Shown here in pieces: positions 31,147 through 42,700 of a stretch of 64,000 bases of DNA; the first letter of the stretch is position 1; every line of letters begins with the position of its first letter. A program made the position numbers and the translations under genes. This DNA is from Sepiola atlantica (taxonomy: Eukaryota > Mollusca > Cephalopoda > Sepiida > Sepiolidae). The notes beneath the pieces are model-generated. The model was not told the origin of the DNA and ran no database searches. It saw only the letters and a program-made list of their open reading frames with translations. Location: the NCBI GenBank assembly GCA_963556195.1, contig OY744546.1, positions 67,401,803 through 67,465,802 of the forward strand. The letters run 5' to 3'.

Positions 31147-32814
31147 TCATTCTTCATCGTTAAAGAAAGCGAGAGGAGGCGATATATTAAAGGCGTTATT
31201 CGCTTCCTCCATCATATTCCAAACACCTTTAGCTTTGTCTCTTGATCTAACCACGGATAAAAGTCTTTTTGCATCCAAGAAATTTTCCGGGTTGGTGATG
31301 TCTTTTTTGTTGACTACCTTCAGTGCAGCTAGGTTTCGGTAGTTCTTCTTATAATGGTTTATCATAAGATTTTCAGTTTCGGGAGTAACTTTACAGACAT
31401 CCTTGCCTGTGTAGAAAGGGGTCTTCTTTTTCCGGGCCTCTAGCGAGGGACTTCGATGGCGTTTCTGGGATGTGGAGGGGGCGGTGGGTGAGGCAGGAGG
31501 CGGCATATCGGTCTTCATTGGAGAGGGGGGCGGTGTACTTTTAGGGGTGTTGCACGGGGAACAGAAAGGAGATGGATTAGGGGTAACGGGCTTATCTTTT
31601 GATAAGGGGGTCAGATTAGATTCCCTTACTGGTGGGGATGACTTTAATGGTGGGGGTGCACCTTTGGCTGGAGAGCGACGTTCTTTGGCTGGTGGAGTTT
31701 TTTTTTCCGCATTAATAGTAGTATCGGCAACCTTTTTTTTTCCCTCGTTTTTTTTTTCTTTTTTTTCCTCAGTTTTGCGCTCCTCGTCGAGAGACTTTTT
31801 CAAATTTAGTATTTCTTTGTATTTTTCACCACCAGGATCGTTGCTGGTTTCTATTTCTAGTTGTTCCTCTTCGGTCATTACTTGAGCATATGACTTCGGC
31901 GATTTTTTGCCAGTCACGATATTCCAAACGACTTTTTTTTGGGGCGATTCATTTTCGGTGTTGCATAAGTCCTCGAATTCCTCCGGGGTTACAGTTTCAG
32001 CTGTTGGCTTTGAGGAGGGAGTCTTCTTCTCCGCTGCAACTTTCGGGGTCAAGTGTTCTAGCACTCTGTTTTTGGGGTTAGGCTGGGCCGGTTTAATTCT
32101 TGTGGGGCAAGTAAAAGTCAAGTGCCCAACCTCATTACAAATCCAACAAGCTGGACGTCTTCCAGCCACCACCACAGGTAATTTTTCTCCATTTGCTTCA
32201 ATGTAATACGGAACTTTCTTAAAAGCCGACTCGTTAAGCCACACGTCAAAAGCCCACGTTCCGTTGAACTTGTCAACCGTAATAGCCGTTATTTCTCCGA
32301 ACTTGAGTAAAAAAGCGCCTAAGTATTCCCCAGGAACCACAGCCGGAACTTCGAAAACAGAGATGGTCGTTCTCCTTCGACCCATATATTCCATTCGTAG
32401 AATGTAGTCTTTAGTGATTATTTCTTTCTTCGAGAGTTCGATGCACACATCCTCGGTCTTAAAGAGACTATTCCAGGTGTTATAGCCCTTGCACTTCACG
32501 ATTCGTTCCGCACGTACTCCGGTCGTTGCAATTAATTTTGCGACAGTTTCTTTTGAGGACCTAATCAGTTTTTTGGACTTTCTGTCCACTACGAACATTA
32601 ATATCGTTTTTTTCTGGAATTCCTCCAACCTTGGTAACTGTATTATTACTCCAGTTTCAGTCACGAAATCCGTGCAGTCTTTTGCCTTGGCGATAAAATC
32701 GTCAACGTCAATTTTAAGGGCGGGTGCCTTACTCCAGTCCGTTTTATCAGTAGGCTGAGATGACATCTCAACCACTTCAGAGGTCTCCGAAGGCGCACAG
32801 CTCGCAGTCGCCAT
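31147..32814 (-). CDS. LINE ORF1: RNA-binding zinc-knuckle protein, unit 1 (C-terminally shortened)
   Basis: 555 aa from the ATG at 32814, in strong context (GGCCATGGC). An upstream in-frame extension to 32898 is 5' UTR. The N-terminal half is a conserved globular region (IDVDDFIAKAKDC to VVVAGRRPA). It is followed by a CCHC knuckle, C-WI-C-NEVG-H-LTFT-C, which binds nucleic acid. A Lys/Pro/Ser-rich tail follows (KSSPPVRESNLTPLSKDKP region). In the other units the protein continues about 61 residues past FFNDEE. Here base changes make a stop at 31147, leaving 169 bp before ORF2 and removing the ORF1/ORF2 overlap. The protein probably coats the element RNA as in other LINEs. Sequence type A (contains VADTTINAEKK). 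Confidence 0.85.
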   Translation of the reverse strand: MATASCAPSETSEVVEMSSQPTDKTDWSKAPALKIDVDDFIAKAKDCTDFVTETGVIIQLPRLEEFQKKTILMFVVDRKSKKLIRSSKETVAKLIATTGVRAERIVKCKGYNTWNSLFKTEDVCIELSKKEIITKDYILRMEYMGRRRTTISVFEVPAVVPGEYLGAFLLKFGEITAITVDKFNGTWAFDVWLNESAFKKVPYYIEANGEKLPVVVAGRRPACWICNEVGHLTFTCPTRIKPAQPNPKNRVLEHLTPKVAAEKKTPSSKPTAETVTPEEFEDLCNTENESPQKKVVWNIVTGKKSPKSYAQVMTEEEQLEIETSNDPGGEKYKEILNLKKSLDEERKTEEKKEKKNEGKKKVADTTINAEKKTPPAKERRSPAKGAPPPLKSSPPVRESNLTPLSKDKPVTPNPSPFCSPCNTPKSTPPPSPMKTDMPPPASPTAPSTSQKRHRSPSLEARKKKTPFYTGKDVCKVTPETENLMINHYKKNYRNLAALKVVNKKDITNPENFLDAKRLLSVVRSRDKAKGVWNMMEEANNAFNISPPLAFFNDEE

Positions 32815-32996
32815 GGCCGGAGAACGGTAAAAAAATAAACAAACTCCAAATAAATAAAAATATAAGGAGTAACAAAAAGGAAGCAACAAATTTAACAATT
32901 AACAATAGTAACAAGCAATAACAATAATAACTATGATAACGGACTTACTGGCAGAGAAAAATAACAGAGAGCTTTGTTGCTTACCACGTCAAAAAA
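32815..32996 (-). promoter_or_regulatory. LINE 5' UTR, unit 1
   Basis: About 180 bp between the element 5' end and ORF1. It is nearly identical in all units and contains an A/T-rich ACAATAGTTATT-type stretch. Full-length LINEs normally carry an internal promoter here, but no motif can be named. Confidence 0.5.
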
Positions 32997-33012
32997 AATA
33001 ATATATGAGAAG
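32997..33012. repeat. LINE target-site repeat 2
   Basis: AATAATATATGAGAAG between unit 1 and unit 2. Confidence 0.95.
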
Positions 33013-33306
33013 AATATTTATTTGTAAAAAATACAAAATTTGGCACAAGGCCTACAAGGGGGGTGGGGAAAATGTTGACTTAACTAACATACTTAACTTA
33101 ACTAGTCACAATCACCATAACAAATTTACTCCATGATATACCTACTTAAAACCCAAAAATGACAATATATACATGGAATTGGGAGTGGGGGAACAAGAAT
33201 GATATATATATATACAATGAAAAAATAAATAAAATTAAGTGTTAGTATAAAAACCTCCCACTAAAGAAATGTGGCCGATAAGTAGTTTTGCCAGTCGAAA
33301 AAAGGC

Positions 33307-33370
33307 GATGCAGGTCACGAAAGTTTTATTCTCACACCTCCTTCGAAAATTACGAAAGGAGACCTGCATC
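33307..33370 (-). promoter_or_regulatory. Conserved 3' UTR hairpin, unit 2
   Basis: Same outer 10-bp and inner stems as unit 1, without change. Confidence 0.65.
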
Positions 33371-33607
33371 TCTGACAAAACAACAGATCAGTCACCTAAT
33401 AGGGGTCGGGAATGGGAATTATAAAATAAAAGTCGGGGTAAAAAAAAAAAAGGGGGGGGAGAGGACGAAAAAAAAAGGGGGACCTATGACAACTTACATA
33501 CCTCTAGCTAAGCTAAAAAAGGGGAAGAAAAACAAAACATAACCTAATCTTGCCTAACCGGGTCAAATAAAAGGGTCAGTGTTCGGTTCGGCCACCCAAT
33601 ATTCTGT

Positions 33608-36600
33608 CTAAGGCACGTCCAAGTACCACTCAAAATTAGCTCCATTCAAACGACACAAACGCGCAACTTTCACCCACCTTTTGTTGAAATCTGCCGGAGA
33701 GAGTTTCACCTTCTCCAGCCTGACACGCATTTTCAAGCGAGACTGGAAAATGAGGACAAGCTGGGGAGCAGTGAAGGTCTCTTCCCCGTAGACTTCCTTC
33801 TGTCGTGTCGACCAAATCACTCCTCTCATGACTGCTAGTAAGCAAAGAAACACATAATGCTCCTCCCACTTCATGATTGGTGCCCAATTGCAGCATGTCG
33901 AAAAAGACTCCAAAACGAAGAACTGTCCGTTCAACATGCGAACCGTGTAGCCTTCAACTAACTCACACAGCGGGCGAACGATTGGGCAATGAAAGAAAAC
34001 ATGACTGGTCGTTTCCTCCCAGTCGCCGCATCGAACACAACTTGGTGTCTCTACTAACCCCGCTGCGTAAAGCTTTTTGCCGACCCAGAGTGCATTTCGT
34101 ATTATCAGCCAGGTGAGTGATGCCTCGTAATTATCGAAGCATTTCAACCCAGGCGCCCAAGGCCAGATCAAGCGAAGTTCTCCCTTCGTAAGACCGAGCC
34201 CCTCAGAAATATCGTCACGAACAGATCCCCTCACCATAACCCGATATAGTGCTTTACGAGACAACACTCGGGTGTCAGAGAGGCTTTCTGACACCCTTAG
34301 AAGGTACTTCAAGGACTGTCGACACTCGCGATAAAAGGAGCACTCGCGTCGAGGTAAACGAAATGCCTCACCCCCATGCAAGTGCACACTTTTCAAAGCC
34401 GGAAAGGCTTTCTTGGTGTCTTCCTTCCAGAATTCACCGTTTCCCTCACAAGGTGTACACATTCGGTCTAGGTAGTGTAAGCGAAGCGTATATTGACGAA
34501 TCTCAACGCTTGGCATACCTAGACCGCCTTCAGACGGATGCAAGTAGCAGATCTCCCGGCGAACCATGGGCTGCTTTCCGCGCCACAAAAACGCGAAAAG
34601 AGCCTTCACTAGTTCAACTAGTGTGATCGCCGGCAGAGGGAGCACAGAAAGACGGTAGAGGATGAGAGGATAAATGTGAGAATTACACACCTCCGCTCTT
34701 CCTTTTAAAGTAAGATTTCTCAAAGACCACAGACGGGCTGCAGCCTTAACCGCTTTCAACACTTCCGACCAATTTTTCTCCAACTGGAGATCAGGACCAA
34801 ACCAGACGCCGAGTATCTTGCAAGGCCCATCCGTCCAGCCAAAGGGCCCCTGAAGGGGAACACCCCTCCAGGCACCAATGCGTAAGCCAACAGACTTATC
34901 GCAGTTGATTTTGGCCCCTGTCACTTGTTCATACCGTCTTATTTCCATGTCGACGACCCTAATCTCAGCACTGCTCGTTACAAGCACAGTGACGTCGTCG
35001 GCATAGGCGGAGTACTTAATCATGGGGCAAGCACCAGACAAAGTAATCCCACGAAGGACCGGATTCACCCTAAGCCTGCGAAGGAAAGGCTCCAACGCAA
35101 GCACATAAAGCATCGGTGAAAGCGGACATCCCTGACGAATAGATCTGGACAAATCGAAAGGCTTTGACCTTATTCCATTCACTTCAACCAACGCACCGGG
35201 GTTTGCATAAAAGAGGCGAATCCAGGAGCGGAAATGGGGACCAAATCCAGCCGAAGACAAGACAGCCTCCAAGTAACGATGATCGACCCTATCGAATGCT
35301 TTGGACTGATCTAAATTGATCAGCGCGGCCTCAGTGTCGACTTTCTCTATGATCAAGCGTATCATGTGCAAATTATCTTGAATAGTCCGGCCCTTAACAG
35401 AACAAGTCTGTTCGGGACTTATTAGACGAAACAAGACAACCTGCAGACGATTAGCCAAGATCTTGGCCAAAATCTTTAACTCTGTATTTAACATTGTTAA
35501 GGGCCGGAAATTACCTATACCATCCCCACCACTCTTGTCCTTGCGGAGCAATTTGATGATACCCCTGGTAAAGTACTGGGGGATAGACCCGTTCCTAAAC
35601 CAGGAGTTAAACAACACAGCCAGCAGGGGGACAAAAATCGGCGACAACCTCAAATACAGTTCGTAAGGCAGACCATCGATACCCGGAGACTTATCAAGGC
35701 CAACCTGCCTTAGGGCCTCCAGGACTTCATCCTCATTTATACACCCTTCGCACCTAGCTGCTTCGGTCGCCTCGAGACGAGAAAAGTCAGCTAAATAGGC
35801 GTCGAACTGAGCCATTGTCAGACCGGGCTCCTTGGTAAAAAGATCCTGAAAATAAGAGCGAAACCCCTCCAAAATCCCGTCGTTTGTAGTCACGAGACGC
35901 CCATCCGATAATGTGACACTGGCGATGTGTCGATCAGTAGACCGTCGACGTTCCTCCGCACGCAGTGACACGGCCAGGTTTGTCGCCTCGTGCGGCACTC
36001 TTTTTAACCTAGACCTAACTATCAATCCCTGATCTGCCTTGTTATCCAAGGAGTTCAGTTCCGTTTTAGCTACAGTAAAGGTAACGCTATCCCCCGCCTC
36101 CGCCGCCCGACTTAAACTAGTTTCTAGTGCCACTTTCGTTGCCCTAGATCTAAGGTTGAGTCGACGACTATAATCGGCAACGAAGGACCTAATAACGTTC
36201 TTAAGGTGGCCCCACCACTTATTCCCAATGATGGCACCCGTCAATTCCCTCTGTAATGTTAGTAAAAGCTGTTCACGGAAGTCCTTCAAATCGAACAACG
36301 ATGTGTTGAACTTCCAGTAACCAGCCAATCTAGGCTTAGGACTATCTAAGTTTACCCGCACCCGGACAAGCCTATGATCCGAGTAAACTATATTATGAAA
36401 ACTTGGACAATCTAAAAGCCCTAAATCGACTCTCCTAATTAAGAACCGATCAAGGTAACTCGAAAGTTGCCCTAAATCGGAGCCGCGACTAGCAGTCCAA
36501 GTCCATACTACTTCACGGGGTTTTTCATTTCGGAATTTATCGACAAGATCGAACTTATCGATAAAGTCCCGAAATGCCTTAACATCCCCGTTGCTGTTAG

Positions 36601-37114
36601 TTCCCCTAGGTTTTCCCAAGCGATCTAAATCGGGATCCAAGACCGCGTTCCAGTCTCCCGCTAGAATTATCCGACGCGACGTATCCATAAAGGGCTCGAT
36701 CCGCCGAAAAAAAGGAACCCGCTCAGAACTGGCGTTGGGCGCATAAACCCCAATAAGCCGAAAAGCCACATCCTTTACGGTAACATCAAGAACGCACAGC
36801 CTTCCCTCAGGATCTGCATAGATTGGGTCACACGTCGCATTCAGTGTGCGCTTAACTAGCCAGGAAACCCCTCTTGAGCGAGTATCAAAGTACGCTGAAT
36901 AGAGCTGAAAGTCTCTAGTCAGCGCACCCTGATAAACACTGGGAATGAAGTGGGTCTCCTGCAAACAACATACATCCACGCCGAGTCGCTGAAGGTCACG
37001 TACTACTCGAAGTTTACGAGCGGTGTCCCTCAACCCTCGGCCATTTAGGCTTGCTAATCTGAGTGCCATTCTAGTGCTCTTAGAGTTGGGAACCCGAAAC
37101 GAACATTGATGCAT
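33608..37114 (-). CDS. LINE ORF2: AP endonuclease and reverse transcriptase, unit 2
   Basis: 1168 aa with all endonuclease (N24, E53, D154, N156, D222, D246, H247) and RT (D602, YADD 704-707) residues present. It differs from the array consensus at V60 (in place of D) and V382 (in place of A), both outside catalytic motifs. The first 35 bp overlap the end of ORF1 (stop at 37080). M16 lies 11 bp beyond that stop, so coupled termination and reinitiation is possible. With an intact ORF1 beside it this unit could supply proteins to the damaged units. Confidence 0.96.
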   Translation of the reverse strand: MHQCSFRVPNSKSTRMALRLASLNGRGLRDTARKLRVVRDLQRLGVDVCCLQETHFIPSVYQGALTRDFQLYSAYFDTRSRGVSWLVKRTLNATCDPIYADPEGRLCVLDVTVKDVAFRLIGVYAPNASSERVPFFRRIEPFMDTSRRIILAGDWNAVLDPDLDRLGKPRGTNSNGDVKAFRDFIDKFDLVDKFRNEKPREVVWTWTASRGSDLGQLSSYLDRFLIRRVDLGLLDCPSFHNIVYSDHRLVRVRVNLDSPKPRLAGYWKFNTSLFDLKDFREQLLLTLQRELTGAIIGNKWWGHLKNVIRSFVADYSRRLNLRSRATKVALETSLSRAAEAGDSVTFTVAKTELNSLDNKADQGLIVRSRLKRVPHEATNLAVSLRAEERRRSTDRHIASVTLSDGRLVTTNDGILEGFRSYFQDLFTKEPGLTMAQFDAYLADFSRLEATEAARCEGCINEDEVLEALRQVGLDKSPGIDGLPYELYLRLSPIFVPLLAVLFNSWFRNGSIPQYFTRGIIKLLRKDKSGGDGIGNFRPLTMLNTELKILAKILANRLQVVLFRLISPEQTCSVKGRTIQDNLHMIRLIIEKVDTEAALINLDQSKAFDRVDHRYLEAVLSSAGFGPHFRSWIRLFYANPGALVEVNGIRSKPFDLSRSIRQGCPLSPMLYVLALEPFLRRLRVNPVLRGITLSGACPMIKYSAYADDVTVLVTSSAEIRVVDMEIRRYEQVTGAKINCDKSVGLRIGAWRGVPLQGPFGWTDGPCKILGVWFGPDLQLEKNWSEVLKAVKAAARLWSLRNLTLKGRAEVCNSHIYPLILYRLSVLPLPAITLVELVKALFAFLWRGKQPMVRREICYLHPSEGGLGMPSVEIRQYTLRLHYLDRMCTPCEGNGEFWKEDTKKAFPALKSVHLHGGEAFRLPRRECSFYRECRQSLKYLLRVSESLSDTRVLSRKALYRVMVRGSVRDDISEGLGLTKGELRLIWPWAPGLKCFDNYEASLTWLIIRNALWVGKKLYAAGLVETPSCVRCGDWEETTSHVFFHCPIVRPLCELVEGYTVRMLNGQFFVLESFSTCCNWAPIMKWEEHYVFLCLLAVMRGVIWSTRQKEVYGEETFTAPQLVLIFQSRLKMRVRLEKVKLSPADFNKRWVKVARLCRLNGANFEWYLDVP

Positions 37115-38936
37115 TTAAGACACCGACAGATGAACCCAGAGAACCTTGTCCCAATTCATTTGAGACGAGACCGTCCGGGGCCACACCGCCAATGTCTAAG
37201 GGGAAAGTTAGTTTTAAAGCCCTGTAGAGTGTAGGATGGATACGTATAGGGACCCTCCCAACACAAGATTTTTGCAGTAATACTACTTCTTCATCGTTAA
37301 AGAAAGCGAGAGGAGGCGATATATTAAAGGCGTTATTCGCTTCCTCCATCATATTCCAAACACCTTTAGCTTTGTCTCTTGATCGAACCACAGATAAAAG
37401 TCTTTTTGCATCCAAGAAATTTTCCGGGTTGGTAATGTCTTTTTTGTGTACCATCTTCAGTGTAGCTAGGTTTCGGTAGTTCTTCTTATGATGGTTTATC
37501 ATAAGACTTTCAGTTTCAGGGGTTATTTTACAGACATCCTTGCCTGTGTAGAAAGGGGTCTTCTTTTTCCGGGCCTCTAGCGAGGGACTTCGATGGCGTT
37601 TCTGGGATGTGGAGGGGGCGGTGGGTGAGGCAGGAGGCGGCATATCGGTCTTCATTGGAGAGGGGGGCGGTGTACTTTTAGGGGTGTTGCACGGGGAACA
37701 GAAAGGAGATGGATTGGGGGTAACGGGCTTATCTTTTGATAAGGGGGTCAAATTAGATTCCCTTACTGGTGGGGATGACTTAAATGGTGGGGGTGCACCT
37801 TTGGCTGGAGAGCGACGTTCTTTGGCCGGGGAAGTAGTTTTATTTGACTTGACCATTTTTTTTTCCTCGTTTTTTTTTTCTTTTTTTTCCTCAGTATTAC
37901 GTTCCTCGTCGAGAGTCTTTTTCAGATCTAATATTTCTTTATATTTCTCTCCACCTGGATCATTTCTGGTTTCTACTTCCAGTTGCTCCTCTTCGGTCAT
38001 CACTTGAGCGTACGACTTCGGTGATTTTTTTCCAGTCACAATGTTCCATACGACTTTTTTTTTGGGAGATTCATTTTCGGTGTTGCATAAATCCTCGAAT
38101 TCCTCCGGGGTTACAGTTTCAGCTGTTGGATTTGAGGAGGGAGTTTTCTTATCCGCTGCAACTTTCGGGGTCAAGTGTTCCAGCACTCTGTTCTTGGGGT
38201 TAGGCTGGGCTGGTTTAATCCTCGTGGGGCAAGTAAACGTTAAGTGCCCAACCTCGTTGCATATCCAACAAGCTGGACGCCTTCCAGCCACCACCACGGG
38301 CAATTTTTCCCCATTCGCCTCGATATAGTATGGCACTTTTTTAAACGCCGATTCGTTCAGCCAAACGTCAAACGACCACGTTCCATTAAACTTATCAACC
38401 GTAATGGCGGTTATGTCTCCAAACTTCAGCAAAAAGGCGCCCAAATACTCGCCAGGGACAACAGCCGGTACTTCAAAAACGGAGATGGTCGTTCTCCTTC
38501 GACCCATATACTCCATACGGAGTATATAGTCCTTTGTGATTATTTCTTTTTTAGAAAGTTCAATACATTCTTCCTCGGTCTTAAAAAGACTATTCCAGGT
38601 GTTATAGCCCTTGCACTTCACGATTCTCTCTGCACGTAATCCAGTCGTTGCAATAAGTTTTGCGACTGTATCCTTGGTTGATCTTATCAACTTTTTAGAC
38701 TTCCGATCTACCACAAACATTAGGATGTTTTTTTTAGCAAACTCTTCTAATCTTGGTAGTTGTATAATAATTCCCGTCTCTGTAATGAATTCAGTACAAT
38801 CCTTGGCTTTAGCCACAAATTCGTCAACGTCAATGTGTAGAGCAGGTGGCCTACTCCATTCAGACTTTTCGGAAGGGTGAGATGGCTTCTCAACCATTGC
38901 AGTTGTCTCTAAAGGCACACAGCTGGCAGACGCCAT
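37080..38936 (-). CDS. LINE ORF1: RNA-binding zinc-knuckle protein, unit 2 (intact)
   Basis: 618 aa from the ATG at 38936 (GGCCATGGC context), starting MASASC. It is the only full-length ORF1. The N-terminal part (38200-38936) is clearly divergent from the other units at both protein level (VPLETTAMVEKPSHPSEKSE) and silent sites. The middle (MVKSNKTTSPAKERR) groups with units 3 and 5. The zinc knuckle CWICNEVGHLTFTCP is intact. The C-terminal 61 residues missing from unit 1 are present (VLLQKSCVGRVPIRIHPTLY onward) and overlap ORF2 by 35 bp. Sequence type C over its N-terminal half. Confidence 0.92.
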   Translation of the reverse strand: MASASCVPLETTAMVEKPSHPSEKSEWSRPPALHIDVDEFVAKAKDCTEFITETGIIIQLPRLEEFAKKNILMFVVDRKSKKLIRSTKDTVAKLIATTGLRAERIVKCKGYNTWNSLFKTEEECIELSKKEIITKDYILRMEYMGRRRTTISVFEVPAVVPGEYLGAFLLKFGDITAITVDKFNGTWSFDVWLNESAFKKVPYYIEANGEKLPVVVAGRRPACWICNEVGHLTFTCPTRIKPAQPNPKNRVLEHLTPKVAADKKTPSSNPTAETVTPEEFEDLCNTENESPKKKVVWNIVTGKKSPKSYAQVMTEEEQLEVETRNDPGGEKYKEILDLKKTLDEERNTEEKKEKKNEEKKMVKSNKTTSPAKERRSPAKGAPPPFKSSPPVRESNLTPLSKDKPVTPNPSPFCSPCNTPKSTPPPSPMKTDMPPPASPTAPSTSQKRHRSPSLEARKKKTPFYTGKDVCKITPETESLMINHHKKNYRNLATLKMVHKKDITNPENFLDAKRLLSVVRSRDKAKGVWNMMEEANNAFNISPPLAFFNDEEVVLLQKSCVGRVPIRIHPTLYRALKLTFPLDIGGVAPDGLVSNELGQGSLGSSVGVLNASMFVSGSQL

Positions 38937-39120
38937 GGCCGGAGAACGGTAAAAAAAAAAATCAACAAACTCCAAATAAATAAAAATATAAGGAGTAAAA
39001 AAAAGGAAGCAACAAATTTAACAATTAACAATAGTAACAAGCAATAACAATAATAACTATGATAACGGACTTACTGGCAGAGAAAAATAACAGAGAGCTT
39101 TGTTGCTTACCACGTCAAAT

Positions 39121-39136
39121 AATAATATATGAGAAG
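39121..39136. repeat. LINE target-site repeat 3
   Basis: AATAATATATGAGAAG between units 2 and 3, preceded by TCAAAT. Confidence 0.95.
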
Positions 39137-39430
39137 AATATTTATTTGTAAAAAATACAAAATTTGGCACAAGGCCTACAAGGGGGGTGGGGAAAATGTT
39201 GACCTAACTAACATACTTAACTTAACTAGTCACAATCACCATAACAAATTTACTCCATGATATACCTACTTAAAACCCAAAAATGACAATATATACATGT
39301 AATTGGGAGTGGGGGAACAAGAATGATATATATATATACAATGAAAAAATAAATAAAATTAAGTGTTAGTATAAGAACCTCCCACTAAAGAAATGTGGCC
39401 GATAAGTAGTTTTGCCAGTCGAAAAAAGGC

Positions 39431-39494
39431 GATGCAGGTCACGAAAGTTTTATTCTCACACCTCCTTCGAAAATTACGAAAGGAGACCTGCATC
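39431..39494 (-). promoter_or_regulatory. Conserved 3' UTR hairpin, unit 3
   Basis: Same stems as unit 1. Confidence 0.65.
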
Positions 39495-39559
39495 TCTGAC
39501 AAAACAACAGATCAGTCACCTAATAGGGGTCGGGAATGGGAATTATAAAATAAAAGTCG

Positions 39560-39600
<41 letters not shown>

Positions 39601-39747
39601 AGAGGACGAAAAAAAAGGGGGACCTATGACAACTTACATACCTCTAGCTAAGCTAAAAAAGGGGAAGAAAAACAAAACATAACCTAATCTTGCCTAACCG
39701 GGTCAAATAAAAGGGTCAGTGTTCGGTTCGGCCACCCAATATTCTGT

Positions 39748-42700
39748 CTAAGGCACGTCCAAGTACCACTCAAAATTAGCTCCATTCAAACGACACAAAC
39801 GCGCAACTTTCACCCACCTTTTGTTGAAATCTGCCGGAGAGAGTTTCACCTTCTCCAGCCTGACACGCATTTTCAAGCGAGACTGGAAAATGAGGACAAG
39901 CTGGGGAGCAGTGAAGGTCTCTTCCCCGTAGACTTCCTTCTGTCGTGTCGACCAAATCACTCCTCTCATGACTGCTAGTAAGCAAAGAAACACATAATGC
40001 TCCTCCCACTTCATGATTGGTGCCCAATTGCAGCATGTCGAAAAAGACTCCAAAACGAAGAACTGTCCGTTCAACATGCGAACCGTGTAGCCTTCAACTA
40101 ACTCACACAGCGGGCGAACGATTGGGCAATGAAAGAAAACATGACTGGTCGTTTCCTCCCAGTCGCCGCATCGAACACAACTTGGTGTCTCTACTAACCC
40201 CGCTGCGTAAAGCTTTTTGCCGACCCAGAGTGCATTTCGTATTATCAGCCAGGTGAGTGATGCCTCGTAATTATCGAAGCATTTCAACCCAGGCGCCCAA
40301 GGCCAGATCAAGCGAAGTTCTCCCTTCGTAAGACCGAGCCCCTCAGAAATATCGGCACGAACAGATCCCCTCACCATAACCCGATATAGTGCTTTACGAG
40401 ACAACACTCGGGTGTCAGAGAGGCTTTCTGACACCCCTAGAAGGTACTTCAAGGACTGTCGACACTCGCGATAAAAGGAGCACTCGCGTCGAGGTAAACG
40501 AAATGCCTCACCCCCATGCAAGTGCACACTTTTCAAAGCCGGAAAGGCTTTCTTGGTGTCTTCCTTCCAGAATTCACCGTTTCCCTCACAAGGTGTACAC
40601 ATTCGGTCTAGGTAGTGTAAGCGAAGCGTATATTGACGAATCTCAACGCTTGGCATACCTAGACCGCCTTCAGACGGATGCAAGTAGCAGATCTCCCGGC
40701 GAACCATGGGCTGCTTTCCGCGCCACAAAAACGCGAAAAGAGCCTTCACTAGTTCAACTAGTGTGATCGCCGGCAGAGGGAGCACAGAAAGACGGTAGAG
40801 GATGAGAGGATAAATGTGAGAATTACACACCTCCGCTCTTCCTTTTAAAGTAAGATTTCTCAAAGACCACAGACGGGCTGCAGCCTTAACCGCTTTCAAC
40901 ACTTCCGACCAATTTTTCTCCAACTGGAGATCAGGACCAAACCAGACGCCGAGTATCTTGCAAGGCCCATCCGTCCAGCCAAAGGGCCCCTGAAGGGGAA
41001 CACCCCTCCAGGCACCAATGCGTAAGCCAACAGACTTATCGCAGTTGATTTTGGCCCCTGTCACTTGTTCATACCGTCTTATTTCCATGTCGACGACCCT
41101 AATCTCAGCACTGCTCGTTACAAGCACAGTGACGTCGTCGGCATAGGCGGAGTACTTAATCATGGGGCAAGCACCAGACAAAGTAATCCCACGAAGGACC
41201 GGATTCACCCTAAGCCTGCGAAGGAAAGGCTCCAACGCAAGCACATAAAGCATCGGTGAAAGCGGACATCCCTGACGAATAGATCTGGACAAATCGAAAG
41301 GCTTTGACCTTATTCCATTCACTTCAACCAACGCACCGGGGTTTGCATAAAAGAGGCGAATCCAGGAGCGGAAATGGGGACCAAATCCAGCCGAAGACAA
41401 GACAGCCTCCAAGTAACGATGATCGACCCTATCGAATGCTTTGGACTGATCTAAATTGATCAGCGCGGCCTCAGTGTCGACTTTCTCTATGATCAAGCGT
41501 ATCATGTGCAAATTATCTTGAATAGTCCGGCCCTTAACAGAACAAGTCTGTTCGGGACTTATTAGACGAAACAAGACAACCTGCAGACGATTAGCCAAGA
41601 TCTTGGCCAAAATCTTTAACTCTGTATTTAACATTGTTAAGGGCCGGAAATTACCTATACCATCCCCACCACTCTTGTCCTTGCGGAGCAATTTGATGAT
41701 ACCCCTGGTAAAGTACTGGGGGATAGACCCGTTCCTAAACCAGGAGTTAAACAACACAGCCAGCAGGGGGACAAAAATGGGCGACAACCTCAAATACAGT
41801 TCGTAAGGCAGACCATCGATACCCGGAGACTTATCAAGGCCAACCTGCCTTAGGGCCTCCAGGACTTCATCCTCATTTATACACCCTTCGCACCTAGCTG
41901 CTTCGGTCGCCTCGAGACGAGAAAAGTCAGCTAAATAGGCGTCGAACTGAGCCATTGTCAGACCGGGCTCCTTGGTAAAAAGATCCTGAAAATAAGAGCG
42001 AAACCCCTCCAAAATCCCGTCGTTTGTAGTCACGAGACGCCCATCCGATAATGTGACACTGGCGATGTGTCGATCAGTAGACCGTCGACGTTCCTCCGCA
42101 CGCAGTGACGCGGCCAGGTTTGTCGCCTCGTGCGGCACTCTTTTTAACCTAGACCTAACTATCAATCCCTGATCTGCCTTGTTATCCAAGGAGTTCAGTT
42201 CCGTTTTAGCTACAGTAAAGGTAACGCTATCCCCCGCCTCCGCCGCCCGACTTAAACTAGTTTCTAGTGCCACTTTCGTTGCCCTAGATCTAAGGTTGAG
42301 TCGACGACTATAATCGGCAACGAAGGACCTAATAACGTTCTTAAGGTGGCCCCACCACTTATTCCCAATGATAGCACCCGTCAATTCCCTCTGTAATGTT
42401 AGTAAAAGCTGTTCCCGGAAGTCCTTCAAATCGAACAACGATGTGTTGAACTTCCAGTAACCAGCCAATCTAGGCTTAGGACTATCTAAGTTTACCCGCA
42501 CCCGGACAAGCCTATGATCCGAGTAAACTATATTATGAAAACTTGGACAATCTAAAAGCCCTAAATCGACTCTCCTAATTAAGAACCGATCAAGGTAACT
42601 CGAAAGTTGCCCTAAATCGGAGCCGCGACTAGCAGTCCAAGTCCATACTACTTCACGGGGTTTCTCATTTCGGAATTTATCGACAAGATCGAACTTATCG

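Larger units (their letters stand above)
26866..32996 (-). mobile_element. LINE unit 1 (APE-type non-LTR retrotransposon, full length)
   Basis: Sense is minus. The 5' end is near 32996 (GACGTGGTAAGCAACAAAGC when read in sense) and the 3' end is at 26866 with no poly(A) tail. Order is 5' UTR of about 180 bp, ORF1, ORF2 and a 3' UTR of about 600 bp with a conserved hairpin and a C8T22 tract in sense. The 5' junction has a run of extra A (TCAAAAAAAATAATA), unlike the other four junctions. AP endonuclease, the C-terminal zinc motif and ORF1 zinc knuckle fit the L1/Tx1 group. Tx1-clade elements include target-specific families. Confidence 0.92.
33013..39120 (-). mobile_element. LINE unit 2 (full length, both ORFs open)
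   Basis: The only unit with both frames complete, so the best candidate for an active copy. The internal pyrimidine tract (sense) is the shortest, C8T12. The N-terminal half of ORF1 carries many substitutions relative to all other units. Confidence 0.93.
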